From Clostridia bacterium UC5.1-1E11 (GTDB lineage Bacteria > Bacillota > Clostridia > Oscillospirales > Acutalibacteraceae): DNA of 64,000 nucleotides. Location of the stretch: positions 62,001 through 126,000 of the forward strand of contig BCAA01000004.1 of the NCBI GenBank assembly GCA_001305115.1. Direction: 5' to 3'. Within the stretch, counting starts at the first letter, position 1. Each line of letters opens with the position of its first letter. Of this stretch, positions 8,454-19,150 are shown one piece after another. The notes under the pieces are model-generated. The model was not told where the DNA came from and ran no database searches. It worked only from the letters and a program-made list of their open reading frames with translations. The translations under genes and the position numbers were made by a program.

Positions 8454-9353
8454 ATGAAAAAAGTGCTTTCGATCCTAATGGTTTTGGCTATGATGTGCAC
8501 AAGCATGGCGTTCGTAGGGTGCAGCTCTACGGTAGAAGGCCAATCTGAGACTCCGTCTTCCCAAGGAAACGACGTCTCGGCGGAAAATGCAGGGGATTCT
8601 TCTGAAACGGCCAACAAAGAATTGAGCGGCGACCTCACCTTGAATGGTTCCACCTCCATGGCAAAGGTTTGCCAGGCATTGGGCGAAGCTTTTATGGAAA
8701 AGTATCCGGATGTAACCGTGACGAAGAGCGGCAATGGCTCTGGCGACGCTCCGAAGGCTGTCACCGCCGGTACCGCGTTGATCGGCGACCTGTCCAGAAA
8801 TATGAAGGATGAAGAGGACCCGGATCAGTTCGAGATCAATCAAATCGCAATCGACGGCATTGCGATTGCGGTCAATAAGGAAAACCCTGTTACAGAACTG
8901 ACCAGCGAACAAATCGCTAAGATCTTCACCGGAGAAATTACCAACTGGAAGGACGTCGGTGGAAACGACCAGACGATCACCGTCATTGGCCGTGAGGCAG
9001 CTTCTGGAACCAGAGACGGTTTTGAAGCGATTTTTGGTTGCGAAGGAACCTGCAAATATGCTGCAGAAGTCACTTCCACCGGTGAAGTGGTTTCGAAGGT
9101 TGGTTCGGACCCGTCTGCAATCGGCTATGTTTCCCTAGATTCTGTCAACGATTCGGTCACCGCTTGTAAAGTGGACGGCGTAGAGGCGACAGAGGAAAAC
9201 ATTATCAACGGCTCTTATAAGGCGCAACGCCCGTTCATTCAGATCTACAAGAAGGGTTCCGACAGCGAATTGGTAAAAGCTTGGTTTGACTTCCTGTACT
9301 CCGATGAAGGACAGCAGATTATCTCCGATGTGGGGCTTGTACCGGCACAATAA
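8454..9353 (+). CDS. pstS: Phosphate ABC transporter, substrate-binding lipoprotein PstS
   Basis: This 299-residue lipoprotein captures phosphate outside the membrane for PstCAB. The signal peptide ends in a lipobox, FVGC with Cys23. A Ser/Glu-rich linker follows, then the PBP-like fold. Phosphate-contact motifs are visible: NGSTSMAKV (about 64-72), KSGNGSGDAP, and REAASGTRDGFEA (the Ser-Gly-Thr-Arg loop). The ATG at 8454 has AAGGAG eight or nine bases upstream. It is the first gene of the pst operon, preceded by a Pho box and followed by a stable hairpin that probably lowers read-through into pstC, as expected for a binding protein needed in excess. Confidence 0.97.
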   Translation: MKKVLSILMVLAMMCTSMAFVGCSSTVEGQSETPSSQGNDVSAENAGDSSETANKELSGDLTLNGSTSMAKVCQALGEAFMEKYPDVTVTKSGNGSGDAPKAVTAGTALIGDLSRNMKDEEDPDQFEINQIAIDGIAIAVNKENPVTELTSEQIAKIFTGEITNWKDVGGNDQTITVIGREAASGTRDGFEAIFGCEGTCKYAAEVTSTGEVVSKVGSDPSAIGYVSLDSVNDSVTACKVDGVEATEENIINGSYKAQRPFIQIYKKGSDSELVKAWFDFLYSDEGQQIISDVGLVPAQ

Positions 9354-9379
9354 ATGAGCCCCGGGGCGTAATGCTCCGT

Positions 9380-9423
9380 ACAAAATGCTCCGGCACTCGG
9401 AACTGGGTGCCGAAGCATTTTGT
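9380..9423 (+). terminator. Stable hairpin between pstS and pstC (attenuating or stabilising)
   Basis: ACAAAATGCT (9380-9389) pairs with AGCATTTTGT (9414-9423), and GGCAC with GTGCC inside. No long U tract follows (TTTTGTTGCG), so partial termination or 3'-end protection of pstS mRNA is more likely than a complete stop. Confidence 0.7.
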
Positions 9424-9477
9424 TGCGCCCGAGGAGAGAGGCCATGTACGGCTTGATATAGAATGGAGGGCCTGCTG

Positions 9478-10834
9478 ATGCAGACATCATTGACCGATGA
9501 ACGCGCAGAGCAAAAGCGCGCATTTGCCAATCGAATCAAACGGATTGTGGCGATTGTATTAGGCGCCGTAATCCTTATATCGTTCTTTTTTCCTTACATC
9601 CAGTTTGTTTTTAAAAATACGGTATATTCTTTGACCGGATTACAGCTTGTTACGGTACGCGGAATGATGGTTCGTGGACCGCAGATGAGCGGACTTGTGA
9701 CCATTCCTTTGCTCACCCGCATCGCTGTCGCGGCAGGCGTTGTGTTGGCTTTGGCAGGGATCGTGCTGTTGCTTTTGAAAAACCGGTGTGGGCGGGGGCG
9801 GCCTACATCCTCTCAGGAGTAACGCCGTTGGTCTCGCTGATTACAACTTCCAGCATTCAGACGGCGGTCACTTCGCTCAATATCAGCGAGATAGAGGTGC
9901 ATTATCTCTGGCCGTTCCTTTGTACATTGGCTTTTGGAATCGCCGGTGCGATCCTGGCGCTTTGGACCCAGGGAACCGAGCGTCTGGCCAAGTCGGTTTT
10001 TCAGGTCTTTTCCTGTGTATCCGTCGGCTCTGTAGCTGTTATTACAATCTATATCCTTGTCTCCGGTGCTCCCGCCTTGATCGAGATCGGTGTGGGGGAT
10101 TTTCTGTTCGGCACAAAGTGGGAGGCAAGCGCGGAGGTTTTTGGCATCCTGCCGATGATCCTTTCTTCCATTGCGGGAACTTTGGGCGCGATTGTTATCG
10201 GTGTGCCAATCGGCCTGTTGACCGCCATCTTTCTCTCGGAGACCGCCAATCCGATTCTGGCCAAAATTGTACGTCCGGCGGTTGAATTGTTGGCGGGTAT
10301 CCCATCCGTCATCTACGGTTTTTTGGCATGCTGGTGATTGTGCCTGCCATCCGCAAGTTCCCGCCCTTTCAGGGACATACCACGGGTGATAGCCTTTTGG
10401 CCGCCATTTTAATCCTGGCGATCATGGTTCTTCCGACGATTGTAAATGTCTCTGAAACGGCGCTGCATGCCGTGCCAGTCTCCTATCGGGAAGCCTCCCT
10501 GGCATTGGGGGCTACGCAGACGACCACCATTTTTAAAGTGACGGTTCCGGCGGCGAAATCTGGAATCCTTTCGGGGGTAATCCTGGGGGTAGGACGTGCC
10601 ATTGGCGAAACCATGGCGGTAATTATGGTGGCCGGCAATGTGCCCAATATGCCGAACCTACTCGGCTCTGTGCGTTTCCTGACCACTGGCATTGCCATGG
10701 AGATGAGTTACTCCTCTGGATTGCACCGTCAGGCGCTGTTTGCCATCGGATTGGTGCTCTTTGTGTTTATTATGATTGTCAATATCAGTTTCACATATAT
10801 TTCCAAGAAGGGGGTACAGCTCGATGGAAACTAA
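9478..10834 (+). CDS. pstC: Phosphate ABC transporter permease PstC with N-terminal membrane extension (two apparent frameshifts)
   Basis: The locus encodes the PstC permease but is broken twice. After LLLLKN the frame shifts near 9783: AAAAA needs one more A to read KKPVWAGAAYIL. After IYGF it shifts near 10322: TTTTTT needs one more T to read YGFFGMLVIV. Repair gives about 452 residues, whereas PstC is usually around 300. The surplus is an N-terminal block of about 150 residues with four membrane helices (for example VAIVLGAVILISFFFPYIQF and LWPFLCTLAFGIAGAILALW). The normal PstC begins near KSVFQVFSC. The permease loop (SYREASLALGAT ... GRAIGETMAVIMVAG) is intact. Start 9478 is chosen for GGAGGG 7 bases upstream. 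It overlaps pstA. Confidence 0.9.
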
Positions 10835-11696
10835 TTCCCTCTATTGCAAACACAGCCGCCCCAAGGACACGGCGTTGAAGGTTCTTATCAATCTGGCTGC
10901 TGGGGTGACCGTTGTGGTCCTGGTTGGAATCATCGGCTATATCCTGGTCAACGGCCTGCCCTATGTCACCTGGCAATTTATTTCCACACCGTATTCGGAA
11001 ATGAATCCAGATCAAAAAGGCATCCTGCCCATGATTATCAATACCTTGTACATTGTGGTGATCACTCTATTGATTGCGGTGCCAATCGGGCTTTCTTCTG
11101 CCATTTACCTGACCCAATATGCCAAGCAGGGGCGGCTGGTTCGTTCCATCCGGTTTACAACGGAGGTCCTTTCTGGTATCCCGTCGATCATTTTCGGCCT
11201 ATTTGGTTACACAGTGTTCTGCATCCTGTTCCGCTTACAGGTTTCCATCCTTGCGGGCTGCCTGACTATGACGATCTGTATTCTACCGACCATCGTGCGC
11301 ACAACGGAGGAATCGCTTATGGCGGTTCCAACCAGCTACAAAGAGGGCGCGCTTGCACTTGGCGCTGGAAAGTTGCGTGTGATCCTGGGCATCGTGCTCC
11401 CATGTGCTATGCCGGGCGTGTTGACTGCCATCATCCTGGCGGTGGGCCGTATTGTAGGGGAGAGCGCCGCCCTTCTGTTCACTTCAGGAATTGGTTATAG
11501 CATGCCGAAGGACTTTTTCCGGCAGATCATGACCAGCGGGCGCACATTGACCCTGCATTTGTACCAGACAGCGCGCGAAGCCTCTACACCGGATGCCATG
11601 AATATTGCCTTCGGTACAGCGGCGGTCCTGTTAATTCTGGTATTCCTATTGAATTGTTTGACAAAAGTGGTGACGAAAGCAGTAAAGAAGGGTTGA
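10824..11696 (+). CDS. pstA: Phosphate ABC transporter permease PstA
   Basis: This is a 290-residue inner-membrane permease that pairs with PstC. It has about six hydrophobic segments, including [20 protein letters not shown] and [19 protein letters not shown]. The EAA-type coupling loop reads [20 protein letters not shown], with [17 protein letters not shown] further on. The ATG at 10824 lies inside the last codons of pstC and follows AAGGGGG, indicating translational coupling. The family is certain; the start could also be a few codons away. Confidence 0.96.
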   Translation: METNSLYCKHSRPKDTALKVLINLAAGVTVVVLVGIIGYILVNGLPYVTWQFISTPYSEMNPDQKGILPMIINTLYIVVITLLIAVPIGLSSAIYLTQYAKQGRLVRSIRFTTEVLSGIPSIIFGLFGYTVFCILFRLQVSILAGCLTMTICILPTIVRTTEESLMAVPTSYKEGALALGAGKLRVILGIVLPCAMPGVLTAIILAVGRIVGESAALLFTSGIGYSMPKDFFRQIMTSGRTLTLHLYQTAREASTPDAMNIAFGTAAVLLILVFLLNCLTKVVTKAVKKG

Positions 11697-11704
11697 GAAC
11701 GGAT

Positions 11705-12469
11705 ATGGAAATGGGAAATCAAAAAATTGTATTACAGGATTTGAATCTGTATTATGGAGACTTTCATGCGCTCAAGGGGATCAATATGGAGATTCCCGCC
11801 AATAAAGTGACGGCATTTATCGGCCCTTCGGGCTGTGGCAAATCCACTTGCCTGAAAACGTTGAACCGGATGAACGATCTGGTGGACAACTGTAAGATTT
11901 CAGGACTTGTCACACTGGATGGCGAGGATATCTACGATCCGCGGACGGATGTGACCCTCCTGCGCCGCCGTGCGGGGATGGTGTTTCAAAAGCCGAACCC
12001 TTTCCCAATGTCGGTATATGACAACATCGCCTATGGACCGCGCGTCCATGGGATCAAGAATCGCCAAAAGCTCGATGAGATTGTCGAAAACTCGTTGAAA
12101 AGTGCAGCGCTTTGGGACGAAGTAAAGGACCGCTTGAAAAAATCTGCATTAGGCCTTTCCGGAGGCCAACAACAGCGTCTGTGTATTGCCCGCGCATTGG
12201 CGGTTGAGCCGGATGTCATTTTGATGGATGAACCGACCAGCGCGTTGGACCCGATCTCTACCTCGAAGATCGAAGATCTGATGGACGACCTGCGCAACCG
12301 GTATACTGTGGTGATTGTCACACATAATATGCAGCAAGCAGCCCGTATTGCGGATCGCACGGCGTTTTTCCTCTTGGGCGAATTGGTGGAGTATTCCGAT
12401 ACGCTCTCCATGTTCAACAAACCGCAGGACGAGCGGACAGAACGCTACATCACCGGCCGCTTCGGATGA
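11705..12469 (+). CDS. pstB: Phosphate ABC transporter ATPase PstB
   Basis: This 254-residue cytoplasmic ATPase powers PstCA. It shows Walker [10 protein letters not shown], the Q-loop [20 protein letters not shown] typical of PstB, signature LSGGQQQR, Walker [14 protein letters not shown] and switch His in [13 protein letters not shown]. The start at ATG 11705 follows GAAGGGTTGAG, and a second in-frame ATG at 11711 is possible. The gene follows pstA by 8 bases. Confidence 0.97.
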   Translation: MEMGNQKIVLQDLNLYYGDFHALKGINMEIPANKVTAFIGPSGCGKSTCLKTLNRMNDLVDNCKISGLVTLDGEDIYDPRTDVTLLRRRAGMVFQKPNPFPMSVYDNIAYGPRVHGIKNRQKLDEIVENSLKSAALWDEVKDRLKKSALGLSGGQQQRLCIARALAVEPDVILMDEPTSALDPISTSKIEDLMDDLRNRYTVVIVTHNMQQAARIADRTAFFLLGELVEYSDTLSMFNKPQDERTERYITGRFG

Positions 12470-12528
12470 TGATGCATCTTCCCCTGGAACCGGATTTGAT
12501 GTATAATAAAAAATAGGAGACAAGGATT

Positions 12529-13194
12529 ATGCCAAGAAAACTGTTTGACCGCGAGATCAATGATTTGATTCACCGCATGACCGATTTGGGAAATGACGTG
12601 GATGGCCGTATTCAAATGACCATTGACGCCCTGCGTACCTTAGACATTGAAAAGGCGAAAAAGGTTGCGACCAGTGACAATGAGATCGACAGTGAGGAAC
12701 ATAGAATCGAGCAAATATGCATGAACCTGATCGCTTTACAGCAGCCCATCGCCAGCGACCTGCGCACCATTGCGGCCTGTTTGAAGATTTTGACCGATAT
12801 GGAACGGGAGGCCGACCAGTGCGCGGACATCTGTGACATTCTGACCATCGCAGAACTCGACCGGAGCAGTTTGGCCTTAGCCCACGTGGTACAAATGTTG
12901 GAAGCGGCACATGAAATGTTCCGCGGCGCTTTGGATGTGTTCCTGAGCCGCGACGTTGAGGCGGCACGGAAGGTCTGCCAGGCGGATGACAACGTGGATG
13001 CGATGTTTTCCAAGATTGTCTTGGAAGTCTGTGGAATCATTACGGAAAACCCGCAGAATGTCATGTGTGATGTCGATCTGATCTTTATCACAAAATATGT
13101 GGAGCGTATGGCGGATCATGCGACCAATATTGCGGAGTGGGTCATCTATATGGAGACCGGCGAACATCCGGATCTTAACACGAAAGTCTTTTAA
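12529..13194 (+). CDS. phoU: Phosphate signalling protein PhoU
   Basis: This 221-residue all-helical protein has two PhoU repeats (about residues 17-105 and 120-205). Characteristic stretches are MTDLGNDVDGRIQMTIDAL, IEQICMNLIALQQPIASDLR and the second-repeat FITKYVERMADHATNIAEW, with metal-binding acidic residues. PhoU links Pst transporter state to the PhoR kinase and restrains phosphate uptake. GGAGACAAGG precedes the ATG. It sits between pstB and the two-component genes, the usual order. Confidence 0.97.
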   Translation: MPRKLFDREINDLIHRMTDLGNDVDGRIQMTIDALRTLDIEKAKKVATSDNEIDSEEHRIEQICMNLIALQQPIASDLRTIAACLKILTDMEREADQCADICDILTIAELDRSSLALAHVVQMLEAAHEMFRGALDVFLSRDVEAARKVCQADDNVDAMFSKIVLEVCGIITENPQNVMCDVDLIFITKYVERMADHATNIAEWVIYMETGEHPDLNTKVF

Positions 13195-13276
13195 AGATTG
13201 ACGGGCGGCGGGCGCTCCTGTCCGTCTGTACATAGAATTACCGTGAGGAAAGAGTGCGAGAAAGAGAGGGGCATTT

Positions 13277-13963
13277 ATGCCTTTGGTATATATTGCAGAC
13301 GACGAACCCAATATTCGCCGTCTGGTGGCGTTTGGCCTGAAGGACAGCGGATTTGAGTCGGCTGAATTCGCAGATGGCGAGACACTTCTTGCTGGTATTA
13401 AGGCGCGCAAGCCGGATGCCGTGATCCTGGATTGGATGATGCCGCCGCCGGACGGTCTGGCAGTGTGCCGGACGCTGCGTGCCAGCGCGGATACACGGGA
13501 CATTCCCATCCTGATGTTGACGGCACGCGGCGAAGAGATTGACAAGGTTCTAGGGTTGGAACTGGGAGCGGATGACTACATTGTGAAGCCTTTTGGAATC
13601 AAGGAGCTCTGTGCGCGTGTACGTGCTGTGTTGCGCCGTACCGAGCGGGCGCAGGAGCCGGAGCAGCGGTTGGAGGCGGGTTCCCTACAGGTCGACATTG
13701 CACGCCACATGGTTACGAAAAATGATACCAAAATAGAACTGACGGCCAAAGAATTTGATCTGCTTGTGATGTTGATGAAAAACCGTGGAAAAGTGCTCAC
13801 ACGCGACAGTCTGCTTGATAAAGTTTGGGGCGTCGAGTATTTTGGCGATACAAGGACAGTGGATGTACACGTGCGATACTTGCGTCAGAAGGTGGAGGAC
13901 GATCCCGATCATCCGGCATTGATTCAGACCGTCCGCGGTGTGGGATACCGGTTTACAGAGTAA
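13277..13963 (+). CDS. phoB: PhoB/PhoP-type response regulator
   Basis: This 228-residue OmpR-class regulator has a receiver domain (about 1-118) with acidic pocket DDE at 8-10, phospho-acceptor Asp52 in VILDWMMPPPDG, Thr in MLTARG and Lys in DYIVKPFG. A winged-helix domain (about 132-228) includes VDVHVRYLRQKVEDDP and VRGVGYRF. It probably binds the Pho box before pstS. GAGAGGGG precedes the ATG. It is named from context and family; a general OmpR-type regulator cannot be excluded by sequence alone. Confidence 0.93.
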   Translation: MPLVYIADDEPNIRRLVAFGLKDSGFESAEFADGETLLAGIKARKPDAVILDWMMPPPDGLAVCRTLRASADTRDIPILMLTARGEEIDKVLGLELGADDYIVKPFGIKELCARVRAVLRRTERAQEPEQRLEAGSLQVDIARHMVTKNDTKIELTAKEFDLLVMLMKNRGKVLTRDSLLDKVWGVEYFGDTRTVDVHVRYLRQKVEDDPDHPALIQTVRGVGYRFTE

Positions 13964-14039
13964 GTTGTACAGGGCATGCCCTTGCGGGTATGCCGCTTTT
14001 TTACACGTTCCTGGAAAAATACAAGAGAGGGGCAGCCGA

Positions 14040-15767
14040 ATGAGGAAGCGGATGATGTTGTGCAACATCGCTATCATTATAGTGGGGTTTTGTGCCGCCT
14101 TTTTGACGGCAACACTTCTGGTGCAGGGACAATATGAAAAGGAGTTTACCAAGCAGTTGGACACGGCCTTGGCGGTGCTGTCCACACAGTCGGAGGCTTT
14201 GGAAAATCCGGGAAAGGTGTCCTATGAGCTGGGAGAGGCGCTGAAGGCGGCTGGCCAGCCCATTCGGATCACCATACTGGACGAAGAGGGCCATGTGTTG
14301 GGCGATAGCGAGGATAAGGAGATCACCGAAAATCATGCCAACCGTCCGGAAATTGTGGAAGCACGAGAGAAGGGGGTCGGCTACGATACGCGCAGCAGCG
14401 CCAGCATGGGAATCCCCTATTATTATGAAGCGCGCCGTGTGGGACAGTATTACCTGCGGGCCGCATTGCCGATGGGAGCGTTACAGGATACCATCCGGCA
14501 GATGTGGCTGGATGCAGCACTCGGCATGCTGTTTGGGATTGTCATGGTCTGTGTGGCATCCGGCTTGTTTGTATCGTGGATTGGAGAGCCGGTCCGGCGG
14601 ATGAGCCTTGCTGCGCGTCGTTTGGCCGCAGGGGAATACTCCAGCCGGGTTGAGGGAACATTCAGCGACGAATTTGCTGAACTGGCACAGGCGTTCAACC
14701 AGATGGCAGACAGCACAGAACACGCGGTGAGCCTGCTCCGCACCAAACAGGAACAGTTGGAGGGCGTTTTACAGGGAATGAATGACGGGGTCCTAGCTGT
14801 GGATGAGGGGGGCAATGTGCTTTTTCTCAACCAGAGTGCGCGCAGCTTGCTGCACTGCCCCTCCATGCAGGCTGGCGATCATTTGGAGGGAAGTCTGGTG
14901 CTAACCAAGATTTCCGCACTGTTGAGAGATGCGATGCAGGCTGGAGAGCCGGTCAACGACGAGCTGACCAATTTGCCTGAGGAGAAACGATATACGGTCT
15001 ATGCTGCCCCAATGGAGGCCCAACCCACCGGAGCGGCGCTGGCAGTGGTTTCCGATGTGACGCGTATCCGTCGGCTGGAACAGCTGCGCAGTGAGTTTGT
15101 CTCCAATGTGACCCATGAATTAAAAACACCGTTGACCTCCATTCGCGGGAGTATCGAGCTTCTCAAAAGCGCAGACCGCGATGAGGAAACGCGCCGGTAT
15201 TTTTACGATGTATTGGACATTGAAACCGAACGTCTGACCCACCTGATCGATGACCTTTTGGTTCTCTCACAGATTGAAAACGCCAAAGAAGATCCATCTA
15301 TGCGCCCGTGCAATGTCAAGGAGGCATTGGAACATTGTGTAGAGAGGGCAAAATCGTTGGGGCAGGAGAACCACATTCGCATGCATATTGACGCCGATTC
15401 GGAGCTCTTTGTCGCCTGTACGCCAACGCGTCTACAACAGCTCTTTGGCAACCTGATTGACAATGCTGTCAAATACAATGTAAAGGATGGAAGCGTGTTT
15501 ATCACGGCACAGCGGCAGCGGCAGACCGCCGTGGTGCGAGTCAAGGATACGGGGATTGGGATTGCGAAGGAGCATTTCCCACGTTTATTTGAACGATTTT
15601 ATCGTGTGGATACCAGCCGTTCTCGTGAGATTGGAGGAACGGGGCTGGGACTTTCGATTGTCAAGCATCTGGTAGCGCTGTATGGTGGAGAAATCGGTGT
15701 GGAGAGTGAGCCCGGAAAGGGGACGACGTTTACGGTTTGTCTACCCTTGGCGCCGAAAGAAAAATAA
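14040..15767 (+). CDS. phoR: PhoR-type sensor histidine kinase
   Basis: This is a 575-residue membrane kinase partnering the preceding regulator. It has TM1 (about 8-29), an extracytoplasmic domain, TM2 (about 157-181, [21 protein letters not shown]), HAMP (about 182-232) and PAS (about 238-330, [20 protein letters not shown]). HisKA carries His359 in [15 protein letters not shown], followed by the ATPase domain with N box [14 protein letters not shown]1 VKDTGIGI and G2 [15 protein letters not shown] 14040 is preceded by GAGAGGGG. It is predicted to interact with PhoU and Pst to sense phosphate limitation. Confidence 0.95.
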   Translation: MRKRMMLCNIAIIIVGFCAAFLTATLLVQGQYEKEFTKQLDTALAVLSTQSEALENPGKVSYELGEALKAAGQPIRITILDEEGHVLGDSEDKEITENHANRPEIVEAREKGVGYDTRSSASMGIPYYYEARRVGQYYLRAALPMGALQDTIRQMWLDAALGMLFGIVMVCVASGLFVSWIGEPVRRMSLAARRLAAGEYSSRVEGTFSDEFAELAQAFNQMADSTEHAVSLLRTKQEQLEGVLQGMNDGVLAVDEGGNVLFLNQSARSLLHCPSMQAGDHLEGSLVLTKISALLRDAMQAGEPVNDELTNLPEEKRYTVYAAPMEAQPTGAALAVVSDVTRIRRLEQLRSEFVSNVTHELKTPLTSIRGSIELLKSADRDEETRRYFYDVLDIETERLTHLIDDLLVLSQIENAKEDPSMRPCNVKEALEHCVERAKSLGQENHIRMHIDADSELFVACTPTRLQQLFGNLIDNAVKYNVKDGSVFITAQRQRQTAVVRVKDTGIGIAKEHFPRLFERFYRVDTSRSREIGGTGLGLSIVKHLVALYGGEIGVESEPGKGTTFTVCLPLAPKEK

Positions 15768-15920
15768 AAAATTGGATTCTTTACCGGCATATGGATGTGC
15801 TTTTGTACTATATCACCAAAAAGCGTTAAAGAAACTGCACAGATTGCTCGAATCCGTATGGCTTCCACAAAAAGCAGGTTGCAATTCGACACAAAAAGAG
15901 TTAAAATAACAAAAAGACAA

Positions 15921-15958
15921 CCGCACCAGAGCTGGACTTTGGTGCGGTAAATTTTACA
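15921..15958 (+). terminator. Probable terminator after phoR
   Basis: CCGCACCA (15921-15928) pairs with TGGTGCGG (15940-15947), followed by TAAATTTT. It closes the pst-pho block. The 15768-15920 gap holds nothing else I can name. Confidence 0.65.
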
Positions 15959-16036
15959 GCATCGCCTGAAACAAGCAGGATTGTATTTTCCTGACCGTTT
16001 TCTGGAGCGGCTGTGGTGTGGAGGTGTACCCGATCC

Positions 16037-17344
16037 ATGTTCTATCAAAAAAGACGTGGAAACTATGCGCCGTGCAGACATTGAGGCGCTACAGCTGCAA
16101 AAGCTGAAGAAAATGGTGGATTACTGCTACAACAATATTCCGTTCTATCATGAGCGCTTACAGGCAGCCGGGGTGACCGGCGATAAGATAAAAACCCTTT
16201 CGGATATTCAGTATATCCCCTTTACAACAAAGGACGATATCCGCGATAATTACCCCTTTGGCATGATGGCGTGCCCGATGAAAGATGTCGTGCGTATTCA
16301 TGCGTCGTCAGGGACCACAGGAAAGCCTACAGTCGGCGTGTATACCCAGAAGGATATTGACACTTGGGCAGAGTTGATTGCCCGTATCGGTGCGGCATCC
16401 GGTGTGACGAATGAGGATATTATCCAGATTTCGTTTGGGTATGGGCTGTTTACCGGGGCGCTTGGCCTGCACTATGGCTTGGAAAGGTTGGGTGCAACGG
16501 TCATTCCGGCCTCTTCTGGAAATACACAGAAACAGCTGATGATGTTCCGTGATTTTGGCGTTACAGGTTGGTAGCAACTCCTTCTTATGCGCTCTATCTG
16601 GGCGAAATGGTGAAGGAGTCCCCATATCCGTCCAGCGCTTACAAGCTTCGCATTGGCTTGTTGGGCTCTGAAGGCTGCACAGAAGAGATGCGTACGCAAA
16701 TTGAAAAGAATTTACATATGTTTGTGACTGACAACTACGGGATGACAGAGTTGGGAGGTCCGGGCGTATCTGGCGAGTGCGAACTGCGCTGTGGATTGCA
16801 TTTCGCAGAGGATCACTTCCTGCCGGAGATTATCGATCAGGATACCTTGGAACATAAAGCGCCGGGCGAGGTGGGCGAATTGGTGGTGACCACCCTTTCG
16901 CGCGAGGGAATGCCAGTTCTGCGTTACCGTACCAAGGACATCACCCGTATCAATTACGAGCCGTGCGCATGTGGGCGCACACATGCGCGTATGGATAAGG
17001 TGATGGGGCGCACAGACGATATGTTGATTATCAAGGGCGTCAATGTGTTCCCTTCCCAGATCGAAAGTGTTTTGGTGGGAATGGAGCATGTAGGCCCGCA
17101 TTATCAATTAATCGTGCGCAAAAAGAATTTCTTGGACACTCTGGAAGTCAAAGTCGAACTCAACAACGGCGAATTGTTACAGAGCTACGGCGAATTGGAA
17201 GCAGTGCAGCATAAGATTCACGACCGCTTAAAGAGTGTCCTTGGACTGGAAACCAAGGTTACCTTAGCGGAACCCAAGAGTTTGGAGCGTTTCCAGGGCA
17301 AGGCAAAGCGCATTCTCGACCTGCGCAATGAACCGGAGGAATAA
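16037..17344 (+). CDS. Phenylacetate-CoA ligase-like enzyme 1 (two apparent frameshifts)
   Basis: This AMP-forming ligase of the PaaK family activates aryl carboxylates such as phenylacetate or indoleacetate to CoA thioesters. Two indels interrupt it. An A run at 16047-16052 has six A where five give MFYQKDVETM. GGTTGG near 16567 needs one more T to read [14 protein letters not shown]. Repair gives 435 residues, the family length. Visible motifs are the P-loop-like [49 protein letters not shown], and a C-terminal [26 protein letters not shown] lies about 15 bases before the ATG at 16037. It stands directly upstream of iorAB. Confidence 0.92.
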
Positions 17345-17407
17345 CCCCTATCACTGGGAATTCGTCCGCCGACGTGGCGGATAGGTCTGATATATAGGAG
17401 AGGTACA

Positions 17408-19150
17408 ATGAAAAAGTTATTGTTGGGAAATGAAGCGGTCGCGCGCGGCCTGTATGAAGCCGGTGTGCGGGTGGTGTCCAGCTATCCTGGCACCCCCAGT
17501 ACGGAGATTACCGAGACAGCGGCTACATACGATGAAATTTACTGCGAGTGGGCGTCAAATGAAAAGGTTGCGGCAGAGGTGGCAGCGGGCGCAAGTTTTG
17601 CCGGGGCGAGATCCTTTTGTGCGCAGAAGCACGTCGGCCTGAATGTCGCCGCAGATCCGCTCTTTACCATGAGCTATATCGGTGTGAACGGCGGCATGGT
17701 GTTCGGTGTAGCGGACGATCCCGGCCTGCATTCCTCCCAGAATGAGCAGGATTCCCGCAATTATGCGATTGCAGCCAAACTGCCGATGTTGGAACCCGCC
17801 GATTCTGCGGAATGCCGGGATTTTACAAAGCTGGCTTATGAACTTTCGGAGCAGTTTGATACGCCGGTGATTCTGCGGTTGACGACGCGCGTCGCACACA
17901 GCCGCAGCCCGGTGGAGTTACATGAACGCGAAGAGCATGAACTCAAGCCCTACGAGAAGAACCCTGCCAAAAATGTCATGCTGCCTGCTTTTGCAAAACC
18001 GAAACATTATAAAGTAGAGGAGCGCATGCAGGAGCTAGCCGCATGGGCGGATGAGGCGGACATCAATGTGTTGGAGGACAATCATGCGGAGATTGGTGTG
18101 ATCGCCTCTGGCGCAGTGTACCAGTATGCGAAAGAAGCGCTGGGAGACACGGTGTCCTATTTGAAGTTGGGCATGGTGCACCCACTGCCTCTGAAGAAGA
18201 TCCGAGAGCTGGCTGCAAAAGTCAAGAAGCTCTATGTGATCGAAGAGCTCGACGATGTCATCGAGTCATTCTGTAAAAAAAATGGAATCGAAGTGCACGG
18301 GAAAGATGTGTTCCCGCGCTGTGATGAGTTCTCTCAGAACGTCATCCGCAAATGTATGTTGGGCAAGGTTCCGGAGAGCAAGAAGGTCGATGTGGAGACG
18401 CCGGGACGTCCTCCGGTTATGTGCTGTGGATGTCCGCACAGGGGCTTGTTCTATGCCTTGAAAAAGGCAAAGGTCTATGTCAGTGGCGACATTGGCTGCT
18501 ATACCCTTGGAGCGTCGGCTCCGCTGAGCGCGATTGATACCTGTGTGTGCATGGGTGCTTCTGTTTCCGCTCTGCACGGTTACAACAAGGCGCGCGGAAA
18601 AGAGGCCGAGCAGAAGAGCGTGGCGGTGATCGGCGATTCCACCTTTATTCACTCTGGAATTACAGGATTGATCGATATTGCTTACAACAAGAGCAATTCG
18701 GTGGTCATCATCCTTGACAACTCGATCACCGGCATGACGGGCCATCAGCAGAATCCAACTACGGGATATAATATTAAAGGGGACCCCACTACAGCGGTGG
18801 ATCTGGAAGCGCTCTGTAAGGCTGTCGGCATCAACCGGGTGCGCGTCTGCGACCCGTACGATCTCAAAGAGGTGCAGGCGGTTCTCAAAGAGGAGCTTGC
18901 AGTAGAGGAGCCCTCTGTCATTATCAGCCGCCGTCCATGTGCGTTGTTGAAATACGTAAAGCACAAGCCGTCGCTGGTTGTGGATACCGAAAAGTGTATC
19001 GGGTGTAAGGCGTGCTTGGGCATTGGCTGTCCGGCTATCAGTGTGCACGGCGGCAAAGCTGCAATTGACCGCACGCAATGTGTGGGGTGCGGCGTATGTA
19101 CCACTCTGTGCCCGAAGAGTGCGATCACAGAACAGGAGGTACAGGCATGA
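17408..19150 (+). CDS. iorA: Indolepyruvate ferredoxin oxidoreductase, alpha subunit
   Basis: This 580-residue catalytic subunit oxidatively decarboxylates aryl 2-oxo acids (indolepyruvate, phenylpyruvate) to aryl-acetyl-CoA, reducing ferredoxin in the anaerobic cytoplasm. The N-terminal pyrimidine-binding-type domain starts LLLGNEAVARGLYEAGV and contains SSYPGTPSTEI. The thiamine-diphosphate domain shows GDSTFIHSGITGLID and ILDNSITGMTGHQQNP. The C-terminus carries two 4Fe-4S motifs, CIGCKACLGIGCP and CVGCGVCTTLCP. TAGGAGAGG precedes the ATG. It overlaps iorB by four bases (ATGA). Family, length and partner all agree. Confidence 0.97.
   Translation: MKKLLLGNEAVARGLYEAGVRVVSSYPGTPSTEITETAATYDEIYCEWASNEKVAAEVAAGASFAGARSFCAQKHVGLNVAADPLFTMSYIGVNGGMVFGVADDPGLHSSQNEQDSRNYAIAAKLPMLEPADSAECRDFTKLAYELSEQFDTPVILRLTTRVAHSRSPVELHEREEHELKPYEKNPAKNVMLPAFAKPKHYKVEERMQELAAWADEADINVLEDNHAEIGVIASGAVYQYAKEALGDTVSYLKLGMVHPLPLKKIRELAAKVKKLYVIEELDDVIESFCKKNGIEVHGKDVFPRCDEFSQNVIRKCMLGKVPESKKVDVETPGRPPVMCCGCPHRGLFYALKKAKVYVSGDIGCYTLGASAPLSAIDTCVCMGASVSALHGYNKARGKEAEQKSVAVIGDSTFIHSGITGLIDIAYNKSNSVVIILDNSITGMTGHQQNPTTGYNIKGDPTTAVDLEALCKAVGINRVRVCDPYDLKEVQAVLKEELAVEEPSVIISRRPCALLKYVKHKPSLVVDTEKCIGCKACLGIGCPAISVHGGKAAIDRTQCVGCGVCTTLCPKSAITEQEVQA

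Noticed and set aside
9478-10834. pstC as a true pseudogene
   Set aside because: Both breaks are one-base homopolymer contractions, and pstS, pstA, pstB and phoU are intact around it.
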